Shown here one piece after another: positions 1 through 5,227 of a stretch of 5,227 nucleotides of DNA (its first letter is position 1; each line of letters opens with the position of its first letter). The notes beneath the pieces are model-generated. The model saw only the letters and a program-made list of their open reading frames with translations, had not been told where the DNA came from and ran no database searches. Both the position numbers and the translations under genes were made by a program. The stretch comes from Bacteroidales bacterium (GTDB lineage Bacteria > Bacteroidota > Bacteroidia > Bacteroidales > UBA7960), in the NCBI GenBank assembly GCA_007132395.1, contig SLOR01000188.1, positions 1 through 5,227 on the forward strand, given 5' to 3'.

Positions 1-74
1 TCGTGATTTTCGTCGTAAAGCAATCGTGCCAGATGCGTTGCAATTTCGCTGTCGCCGGCAATGAGAATGTTCAT
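1..74 (-). CDS. trkA: TrkA-like potassium uptake regulator, N-terminal fragment (runs off left edge)
   Basis: Read on the minus strand from an ATG at 74, the 24 visible codons give MNILIAGDSEIATHLARLLY followed by DENH. This is the first beta-strand, glycine-rich loop and first helix of an RCK-N (Rossmann) domain. The pattern is that of TrkA, the cytoplasmic NAD(H)-binding subunit that gates TrkH/TrkG potassium channels, and the hydrophobic start, the xHLAxLL helix and the ENH turn fit its N-terminus. The loop is unusual: the classical G-x-G-x-x-G reads G-D-S-E-I-A, so its second and third glycines are replaced. The start is supported by an A/T-rich upstream stretch and a -7 box about 37 nt upstream. 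The gene is divergent from the kinase at 572. With only 24 residues visible, another RCK-N or NAD-binding protein is possible. Confidence 0.68.
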   Translation of the reverse strand, partial: MNILIAGDSEIATHLARLLYDENH

Positions 75-110
75 ATTACTTTAATAGGGGTCCTTGTATA
101 AATAAAACTG

Positions 111-118
111 CAAATATA
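111..118 (-). promoter_or_regulatory. Putative -7 box of the trkA promoter
   Basis: On the minus strand the sequence reads TATATTTG, an exact match to the Bacteroidota -7 consensus TAnnTTTG. It would give a leader of roughly 30 nt before the ATG at 74. No TTTG or TTG lies at the expected 19-23 nt upstream (about 138-145), so the -33 element is missing or degenerate. The box sits between an inverted pair of 6-mers, AGGGGT at 86-91 and ACCCCT at 120-125, which could be an operator or chance. Confidence 0.45.
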
Positions 119-266
119 CACCCCTTTTTGTGATTATGTGAGGGGTTTGGGATTAATTATTATGATTATGTAGGCTTCCCTTTTTTTGGACAAAATGTTG
201 TCAGTTTGTAACTCAGATCCATTGCCTTTGGCTTTAGCCAACGGATAAATTTAGCCACAATCCAAA

Positions 267-316
267 GGGCTTTAGCCCCATTTAGAGCCTAATTGTAAAT
301 AGTGGGGCTAAAGCCC
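267..316. repeat. Central hairpin of the composite element
   Basis: GGGCTTTAGCCCCA (267-280) is exactly complementary in reverse to TGGGGCTAAAGCCC (303-316), giving a 14-bp stem. The inner sequences ATTTA (280-284) and TAAAT (296-300) could extend pairing across a small bulge. Each arm is itself nearly palindromic (GGGCT-TT-AGCCC; GGGGCT-AA-AGCCCC at 304-317), so the DNA can fold either as one long stem or as two short hairpins. There is no adjacent T-tract to make it a classical terminator. Confidence 0.65.
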
Positions 317-339
317 CCTGTCTTTTTGGGCTTTCAAAT

Positions 340-359
340 CCGTCAGTTAAAACTGACGG
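340..359. repeat. Right-hand palindrome of the composite element
   Basis: CCGTCAGTT (340-348) and AACTGACGG (351-359) form a perfect 9-bp inverted repeat separated by two A residues. The last two bases overlap the right arm of the outer inverted repeat (358-367), so the small hairpin and the large closing stem compete or stack. An AACGGATA octamer occurs at 240-247 inside the element and again at 383-390 just outside it. Confidence 0.6.
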
Positions 360-519
360 CAATGGATAGGTTTGATTAACCTAACGGATAAGAGTTGTCA
401 ACAATAATTCAGCAGCAATAATTTTCTTTAAAATAGATTGATTTTGGATAAAGAATGCGTAAAATGCCTGCAGGAACTAAAGTGCTCTGATGGGTCTATG
501 TTTTATTAATTGGAGTTTG

Positions 520-550
520 TTTGGATGTTTAGGTTTAATTTTTACTTTTG
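520..550 (+). promoter_or_regulatory. Bacteroidota-type promoter of the hybrid kinase gene
   Basis: TTTG at 520-523 (-33 box) and TACTTTTG at 543-550 (-7 box, exact TAnnTTTG) are separated by 19 nt, the usual arrangement for the primary sigma factor of Bacteroidota. A second TTTG lies at 516-519 with a 23-nt spacer. Transcription would begin at about 553-558. This overlaps the possible TTG start at 557 and leaves a short leader of about 15-18 nt before the ATG at 572, which favours the ATG as the true start. Confidence 0.65.
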
Positions 551-571
551 AGGTAATTGAAATACCGCGAA

Positions 572-3397
572 ATGCTGCTTCTTCCCATTATCAATAACAT
601 TAGCATGGTTATAGCCCTTAGTGTGGCTTATATCTTTCTTAACCGGTATTTCAAACCCGAAACTTTGCGATTGAAGTTCACGGCAGGGCTGGTCTTCGGA
701 TTGTTCTCCCTGGCAGCTATGCACAACGCCGTGCAGCTGGAACCCGGGGTTATTTTTGACGGAAGATCAATTATTCTGGCCGTGGCAGGTCTTTTTGGAG
801 GACCCCTGTCGGCGCTTGTTTCAGCGACCATCGCCATGGCCTATCGTGTGCATATTGGTGGGACAGGTATGTTTATGGGTGTTTTGGTAATAGTAGAGTC
901 GGCCTTGCTGGGCGTTATTTTTCATTACCTCATAAAAAGATATCAGCGCATTGCTCCCTGGGTAATGTACCTCACCCTGGGTGTATCTGTGCATTTAATT
1001 ATGCTGATACTTATGCTTACCCTGCCCCGTGAAGTAATGTTCGATACTTTTAATACCATGGTTTTGCCCATACTGCTTGTGTTTCCAGTTGCAACGCTGC
1101 TGGTTTGCCTGCTTTTCCGGGCCCAGGAAAGCTATTATGCGCTGGCTAAAAGGATATCTGAGAGTGAAGAACGCTTCCGGCAATTGTTTTACGAGAGCCA
1201 GGCTGTATTCCTGGTAATCGACCCCCAGACAAAGTATATACTTGATGCCAATCATGCAGCAATTCGTTTCTATGGCTATTCACTCAATGAAATAAGGAAA
1301 TTGCAAATTGACAAGATAAATATTTTACCTTCAGAAGATGTAAATGCCAAAATGCAGCTGGCCCTGAGCGGGCAACAAAATATTTTTGAATTTACCCACA
1401 GGCTTGCCAACGGAGAAGATCGGAATGTAAGAGTATATGCCGGGCCTGTGAAATCAGGTTCCAAAGTTTTACTGTATTCTATCGTTACAGATATTACAGA
1501 ACAGATTAAAGCTGAAAAGAAACTTCGTGAAGGTGCAGATAGCTACCGGGGTTTATTTGATGCCGTTAAAGATTCCATTTACATACAGGATCGAAATGGT
1601 GTATTTCTGGATGTGAATGCAGGAGCAGAAAGGATGTATGGTTACAGCAAAGAGGAAATTATCGGAAAAACCCCTGAGTTCCTCGGCGCACCGGGCAGGA
1701 ATAACAATGAAAATATAATGGAATTAGTGGAACGCGCCTATCTGGGAGAATCTATTGGATTTGAATATTGGGGGAGAAGGAAAAATGGAGAGGTGTTTCC
1801 CCAATATGTGAGGCTTTTTCTAACCCGCTACTTTGGACAGAATGCCCTCATCGCCATTAGTCACGATATTACCGAAGCCGTGGTAGCCAAAAAAGAACTG
1901 GAAGATTCGCGCTCCAACCTAAATGCCCTCATCAATGTGAGTGAAGATGTAATTGTGCTGCTCGATAAACATGGTCATATTATCACTCACAATAAATCCT
2001 TTGCACGGTTCTATCCCTCGAAGAATAACTTCGAAGGCGATAATATTTTTCAGATGCCGCCCGACGATATTTCCCGCAGCAGGATAAAGTATTTTCAAAC
2101 GGTGCTTGACAACCGTCAGATACTTTCCTTTGAGGAGGAATCTAATGGGCGAAACTGGTGGATGACTTTTTATCCCGTGCTGGATAAGTTTGCCAATGTG
2201 GAAAGAGTGGCCCTGTATGCAAGGGATGTTTCTTATCAGAAGAAAACCTTGCAATTGGAGAAAAACCTTGATGTGGCCAGGCAGTCGGCCTTCATCAAGC
2301 AACAGTTTCTGGCCAATATGAGCCACGAAATGCGAACACCCATGAATGGTATCGTGGGCATGACCGGCTTGCTGGTAAAAACCCCGCTTACCGAAGAACA
2401 AAGGGATTTTGTGGATACCATCAAAGAATCCTCAGAAACACTGTTGAGCCTTATCAACGATATCCTCGACCTGGCGCGATTCGAATCGGGTAAAATGCCC
2501 CTCAATTACTCCGCTATACATATGTCTTCCCTTAAAAATCGTGTGCTGAGCCTTTTTCAGCATTCGGCAGCAAGTAAGGGGCTTGCATTCAACCTGCACT
2601 TCCACGATAATTTACCTGCCGGAATTGTTACCGACGAAAAAAGACTAATGCAGGTAATTGTTAATTTGGTGGGTAATGCTTTGAAATTTACTTACGAAGG
2701 AAGTGTGAGCCTGCAAGTGGAAAAAGAGCACGAGAAAAACGGGCTCTTCAAAATTCGGTTTACCATAAAGGATACAGGGATTGGTATAGACCCGGCATTT
2801 CTTCCACGGGTATTTGATGAGTTTTCTCAGTACGACGACTCCCGCACCCGCAATTTTGAAGGCACCGGGCTGGGCCTTTCCATTTCGCGCCGTATTGTGG
2901 AAATGATGGAAGGCGAAATAGGCGTGGAGTCGGAAAAAGGGGCAGGCAGTAAATTCTGGTTTACCATTAAGGTCCGCAAAGCTGAAGAAGATGCCATTAA
3001 AGACGAAAAGCAAACGGATGAATTTACTCCTCTTGGACTTAGCATCCTCATGGTGGAAGACCAGCCCGTGAACCGCAAAGTGGCTGCCCTTATTCTCAAG
3101 TCCATGGGATGCCACGTGGAAGTAGCCGAAAACGGACTTATTGGCGTAGAAAAAGTGCTAAAAAACACCTACGATGTTGTGCTTATGGATATTCAAATGC
3201 CTGTAATGGATGGGATAAGTGCCGTGAAAACCCTGCGGGCTACCCGTAAGAAGCTACCGGTAATCATTGGCCTGAGTGCCGAAGCCATGAGCGGTGACGC
3301 TGAAAAGTATATAGCGGAGGGATTGGACGACTATATTACCAAACCGCTTGTACCGGCTATTTTGTATGAAAAATTGCTGATGGTAAAGAAACCCTGA
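572..3397 (+). CDS. Membrane hybrid histidine kinase: 5TM-5TMR_LYT, three PAS, HisKA, HATPase_c, receiver
   Basis: A sensor kinase of 941 residues, complete (TGA at 3395-3397). Residues 3-183 hold about six hydrophobic helices with the LytS-type signature (PGVIFDGRS, GLFGGP, AYR, GG; 58-97), a family that senses small metabolites or cell-wall state. Three PAS domains follow: about 198-310 (FYGYS), 322-435 (MYGYS) and a divergent 446-555. The first two end in DITE motifs leading into short coiled linkers. HisKA has MSHEMRTP with phospho-acceptor His585. The ATPase has an N box with Asn702, DTGIG from 734, FDEFSQ and GTGLGL at 764-769. The receiver (about 823-940) has acidic pair Glu829/Asp830, phospho-acceptor Asp873 in LMDIQMPVMDG and Lys924. 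All catalytic residues are present. There is no DNA-binding domain and no neighbouring regulator, so phosphate presumably passes to an unlinked Hpt or regulator. An in-frame TTG at 557 would add five residues, but it sits at the predicted transcription start, so ATG 572 is preferred. Confidence 0.93.
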   Translation: MLLLPIINNISMVIALSVAYIFLNRYFKPETLRLKFTAGLVFGLFSLAAMHNAVQLEPGVIFDGRSIILAVAGLFGGPLSALVSATIAMAYRVHIGGTGMFMGVLVIVESALLGVIFHYLIKRYQRIAPWVMYLTLGVSVHLIMLILMLTLPREVMFDTFNTMVLPILLVFPVATLLVCLLFRAQESYYALAKRISESEERFRQLFYESQAVFLVIDPQTKYILDANHAAIRFYGYSLNEIRKLQIDKINILPSEDVNAKMQLALSGQQNIFEFTHRLANGEDRNVRVYAGPVKSGSKVLLYSIVTDITEQIKAEKKLREGADSYRGLFDAVKDSIYIQDRNGVFLDVNAGAERMYGYSKEEIIGKTPEFLGAPGRNNNENIMELVERAYLGESIGFEYWGRRKNGEVFPQYVRLFLTRYFGQNALIAISHDITEAVVAKKELEDSRSNLNALINVSEDVIVLLDKHGHIITHNKSFARFYPSKNNFEGDNIFQMPPDDISRSRIKYFQTVLDNRQILSFEEESNGRNWWMTFYPVLDKFANVERVALYARDVSYQKKTLQLEKNLDVARQSAFIKQQFLANMSHEMRTPMNGIVGMTGLLVKTPLTEEQRDFVDTIKESSETLLSLINDILDLARFESGKMPLNYSAIHMSSLKNRVLSLFQHSAASKGLAFNLHFHDNLPAGIVTDEKRLMQVIVNLVGNALKFTYEGSVSLQVEKEHEKNGLFKIRFTIKDTGIGIDPAFLPRVFDEFSQYDDSRTRNFEGTGLGLSISRRIVEMMEGEIGVESEKGAGSKFWFTIKVRKAEEDAIKDEKQTDEFTPLGLSILMVEDQPVNRKVAALILKSMGCHVEVAENGLIGVEKVLKNTYDVVLMDIQMPVMDGISAVKTLRATRKKLPVIIGLSAEAMSGDAEKYIAEGLDDYITKPLVPAILYEKLLMVKKP

Positions 3398-3488
3398 AAA
3401 ATCCACTGCCAACGCCAGGATGCTGCAGGGTGATACGGAGCTGAAGCTGGAACTTTTTAAAGAATCCCAGAATTTGCATTACAGGTAG
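3387..3488 (+). other. Out-of-frame tail after the kinase, possible Hpt remnant
   Basis: In the +1 frame relative to the kinase, an open stretch overlaps the kinase stop and continues to TAG at 3486-3488. It contains MLQGDTELKLELFKESQ, which resembles the opening helix of Hpt domains (x-GD-x-EL-xx-EL-x-x-F). The histidine-bearing helix of an Hpt domain is absent. This could be the worn remains of a former C-terminal Hpt extension of the hybrid kinase, or a chance similarity over about 17 residues. Confidence 0.2.
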
Positions 3489-3514
3489 TCACATACAAGA
3501 AAGTTTAAGCTTGC

Positions 3515-3593
3515 ACTCTTCCCCTCCCTACCCTTAGGGACCGTGTCTCGCCGCCAGGCAAGAGGGGTGCCCATAGGGCGGGGTGGGTCAACC
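3515..3593. repeat. GC-rich imperfect inverted repeat between convergent genes
   Basis: Within A/T-richer surroundings this block carries several short stems: CCCCTC (3521-3526) with GAGGGG (3562-3567), CCCT-T-AGGG (3531-3539), CTCGCC (3547-3552) with GGCAAG (3557-3562, one G-T pair), GCCC-ATA-GGGC (3569-3579) and GGT-CA-ACC (3586-3593). The runs CCCTCCCTACCC and GGGCGGGGTGGGT on either side are roughly complementary. It looks like another interspersed palindromic repeat. Placed between the ends of two convergent genes, it may also serve as a bidirectional transcription end signal, although no T-tract follows on either strand. Confidence 0.5.
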
Positions 3594-3656
3594 TGTTTAT
3601 CATTGAAAGACTATTCTGAAAATCACAATACTGGCAAGAAAGCGGATAATCATGTT

Positions 3657-5227
3657 TTATATCTCCGGACCATTTGTTTGCAAGTGAAGTTTTAATCTTC
3701 CGGTTAAGGGCATGTATTCATATATCATCATGGAATTTTCCGATGCCGGCAAAAGCCCTCTCCAATATGCTTCCGAGTCGTCAAATTTACGTGTGTTTAG
3801 TTCAGACAGTATAAACCCAAATCCCGACTGATTGGCGCACAGCTCGATAATTTCAAGGTAACTAATGGCCCTGGGCTTGGCATGGGTAAGTTCGGCTTTT
3901 ACCGCACTGAAATCATGGGTGTTCATAAGGTAGGCATAGTGCTTTTTTGTCTCATAGCTGGTGAATGCAATCTGAAAACCATTTTGGTTGCCCTGGTGAT
4001 ACCGGTAAGTAAATGCACCTGCTTTTTTCATGGCGCGACCCCGCCTCAGGGGTCCGGCCCCGGCAGCCTCTGAGAGTGAGCCTGATCCACCTGCGAACTC
4101 CGAATCAAGTTTCAGCACCATGTGGGGCTTTTCAATACGGTCGGCAAAGAGCATTTCGCCCTCATGGCTAAATTGCAGCAGCATGAAGTCCAGCATGCGG
4201 ATGCGGTGATATTTTTCCTTCAGCTCGCCTTTTTCCTCCCTGCGTACTTCTCCTGAATAGCGATACAATTCAGCAATAGCAGTAAAAGTGCCATCTTCCA
4301 TGGGTTCAATGGCATGTATCCATACATCGGGCATTACTTTAAAAAACCAATCGGGCACAGAAGTGCGCATTACGGGTCTGAGCAGTTTCCACGACTGTGT
4401 TTGCAATGCCATGGTACTGCCACTGCCATCAAGGGTCATGAAAAAGATGCCACGGGTGTTTTTGCTGTTGATTCTTGTGCCGTTAAAATAAGTGCCGGCC
4501 ATGGCGATGCTGCCGTCTTCAAGTGGGAGCAAGGCTGTGGGGAAAAAAGAAGAAGTATTGTCTTTGAGTTCTTGTGAGTAAATGTGCTTACCGGTTTTTG
4601 CATCAAGGCAATGAATGCGTGTGTTTTGGGTCCTGTTCAGTCTCTCATTGGCTTCCAGAATAAATATTTTGTCGTCACCGGCAACCATGTCATAAACATG
4701 CGCGTGCCCCCTTGCGGCAAAAAAGCTGATACTCCAATTCTCATCCAGGTTGGGTGTAACGTGCGAAAGGGTATAACCTGCATTTCTTCCGTTTTTTATG
4801 GTTTGGGCGATGAGAAAGCCTTCTTCAGGATGGGCAAAAACTGTAGGGAAAAATTGCTCACCACGCCTGAGCATGGGCACATCCTGATGAGTTTTGCGGG
4901 CAATCTCATTCCCCATCGGGTCCATTACCACGTATGTTAAAGAAGGATTCAGGGCATTGACAGCAAAATTAAGTAGTGTGTAATTGCCCGAGGTAGTCAG
5001 CGTATTGAAGAAGGAGTGACGGGGAGCCTCAATAGTGCCCTGATTCAGGTTTGCCAGATCATCGGCAAGCAGATTAAAATTCCAGTTGCCTCCACCGGCA
5101 CCGTGCAAAACCATATAAGCACGGCTTTGTCCGGCTTGTGGCGAAATGGCGTGTACCGCGGCAAAACGCAGGGGCGAAATCTGTAACTCCTGGCTTTGGG
5201 CAAAACTGCTTGTTGAAATGCCGGCCA
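3657..5227 (-). CDS. Secreted protein of unknown function, start beyond right edge
   Basis: The reading frame is open from the right edge to TAA at 3657-3659, giving 522 visible residues. An internal ATG at 5114 is not the start: the frame continues upstream without a stop, and residues 1-11 (AGISTSSFAQS) look like the end of a signal peptide with cleavage after SFA (codon at 5199-5201). The protein is therefore probably exported to the periplasm or cell surface. It is rich in beta-type segments and has a PQQ/propeller-like strand, RIHCLDAKTGKHIY (about residue 202), followed by FFPTALLPLEDGSIAMAGTY. This suggests a beta-propeller-like fold but does not prove it. I do not recognise the family; the Bacteroidota family DUF6770 would be the first profile I would test. 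A Gly/Ser/Ala-rich insertion lies at about residues 378-398. No C-terminal sorting domain, lipobox or enzyme motif is evident. The gene is convergent with the kinase, so co-transcription is excluded. Confidence 0.82.
   Translation of the reverse strand, partial: AGISTSSFAQSQELQISPLRFAAVHAISPQAGQSRAYMVLHGAGGGNWNFNLLADDLANLNQGTIEAPRHSFFNTLTTSGNYTLLNFAVNALNPSLTYVVMDPMGNEIARKTHQDVPMLRRGEQFFPTVFAHPEEGFLIAQTIKNGRNAGYTLSHVTPNLDENWSISFFAARGHAHVYDMVAGDDKIFILEANERLNRTQNTRIHCLDAKTGKHIYSQELKDNTSSFFPTALLPLEDGSIAMAGTYFNGTRINSKNTRGIFFMTLDGSGSTMALQTQSWKLLRPVMRTSVPDWFFKVMPDVWIHAIEPMEDGTFTAIAELYRYSGEVRREEKGELKEKYHRIRMLDFMLLQFSHEGEMLFADRIEKPHMVLKLDSEFAGGSGSLSEAAGAGPLRRGRAMKKAGAFTYRYHQGNQNGFQIAFTSYETKKHYAYLMNTHDFSAVKAELTHAKPRAISYLEIIELCANQSGFGFILSELNTRKFDDSEAYWRGLLPASENSMMIYEYMPLTGRLKLHLQTNGPEI
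4037..4054. repeat. Palindrome inside the GC-rich insertion of the secreted-protein gene
   Basis: GACCCC (4037-4042) and GGGGTC (4049-4054) form a perfect 6-bp inverted repeat with a 6-nt loop, inside a locally GC-rich stretch (about 4032-4070) that also contains CCGGCCCCGG. On the minus strand the stretch encodes the Gly/Ser/Ala-rich segment ending in PLRRGRAMKK. It keeps the frame open. It may be a small repeat captured within the gene, or simply a flexible linker with GC-rich codons. Confidence 0.4.

Larger units (their letters stand above)
217..367. repeat. Composite palindromic intergenic element closed by a 10-bp inverted repeat
   Basis: ATCCATTGCC (217-226) and GGCAATGGAT (358-367) are a perfect inverted pair bounding 151 bases. 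Inside are a 14-base palindrome TTGGCT-TT-AGCCAA (228-241), a direct repeat TTTAGCCA (233-240 and 250-257), a 14-base inverted pair (267-280 with 303-316), and a 9-bp-arm palindrome CCGTCAGTT-AA-AACTGACGG (340-359) overlapping the right arm of the outer pair. The core GGCTTTAGCC recurs in several forms. The layout suggests a multi-stem structured element of the interspersed, REP-like kind often seen between Bacteroidota genes. It has no coding capacity and may be passively mobilised or act as a structured RNA or DNA. Whether it recurs in this genome cannot be seen here. Confidence 0.7.
75..571. other. Divergent intergenic region between trkA and the hybrid kinase
   Basis: This stretch of about 500 bases holds no convincing gene. 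From left to right it contains the trkA leader and -7 box (75-118), an A/T-rich part with an imperfect direct repeat TGATTATGT at 131-139 and 163-171, the composite palindromic repeat (217-367), an A/T-rich stretch without recognisable features (about 391-515), and the kinase promoter and leader (520-571). No tRNA fold, riboswitch core or CRISPR-like spacing was seen. Confidence 0.7.

Noticed and set aside
217..367. CRISPR array or tandem repeat
   Set aside because: The repeated units are short palindromes of differing sequence with irregular spacing, and there are no uniform direct repeats or spacers.
217..367. Intrinsic terminator
   Set aside because: The stems are strong but no T-tract follows any of them, and no gene on either strand ends nearby; both flanking genes are divergent.
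557..571. TTG at 557 as the kinase start
   Set aside because: It falls at the predicted transcription start, the GAGG at 550-553 is only 3 nt away, and the conserved membrane domain begins naturally at ATG 572.
1919..2401. 160-codon open frame on the minus strand inside the kinase gene
   Set aside because: It lies opposite the PAS3/HisKA coding sequence, whose motifs are unmistakable in the plus frame, and its translation shows no domain signature.
2645..3168. Overlapping minus-strand open frames opposite the ATPase and receiver domains
   Set aside because: They are antisense to conserved catalytic motifs, and the two overlap each other in different frames. Neither has a recognisable product or promoter.
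3398..3514. Intrinsic terminator directly after the kinase
   Set aside because: No hairpin followed by a run of T is present here; the nearest strong structure is the GC-rich block from 3515 on.
4584..4940. 118-codon plus-strand open frame inside the secreted-protein gene
   Set aside because: It is antisense to a longer continuous frame with a signal peptide end and coherent protein composition, and it has no promoter or family signature of its own.
5112..5114. ATG at 5114 as the start of the secreted protein
   Set aside because: The frame stays open to the window edge and the upstream codons encode a plausible signal peptide end and mature N-terminus.

Overview
The window most likely comes from a member of the Bacteroidota. 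Two intergenic promoters match the phylum's unusual -7 box (TAnnTTTG), one of them with a TTTG -33 box at 19 nt. The start regions lack convincing Shine-Dalgarno sites. A long PAS-rich hybrid sensor kinase and clustered GGCTTTAGCC-type intergenic palindromes also fit this phylum. A finer placement cannot be supported from the sequence alone.

Layout: (1) 1-74, minus strand, the first 24 codons of a TrkA-like potassium-uptake regulator that runs off the left edge. (2) 75-571, a divergent intergenic region. It holds a trkA-side -7 box, a composite palindromic repeat (217-367) closed by a perfect 10-bp inverted repeat, and a near-consensus promoter (520-550) for the next gene. (3) 572-3397, plus strand, a 941-residue membrane hybrid histidine kinase: 5TM-5TMR_LYT (LytS-type) sensor, three PAS domains, HisKA, HATPase_c and a C-terminal receiver. 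(4) 3398-3656, a convergent intergenic region with a short out-of-frame Hpt-like tail and a GC-rich imperfect inverted repeat. (5) 3657-5227, minus strand, most of a secreted protein of unknown function; only part of its signal peptide is visible and its start lies beyond the right edge.

The three genes are divergent and then convergent, so no operon is visible and nothing ties them into one pathway. The kinase is complete and well preserved in every catalytic motif, but no Hpt protein or DNA-binding response regulator is encoded next to it, so its output is unknown. I did not find a clear novel system. The most interesting points are the LytS-type sensor joined to an HPK1-type hybrid kinase with two arginines spaced as in the pyruvate receptor BtsS, the composite repeat, the atypical glycine loop of the TrkA fragment, the possible Hpt remnant, and a GC-rich Gly/Ser/Ala insertion in the secreted protein.
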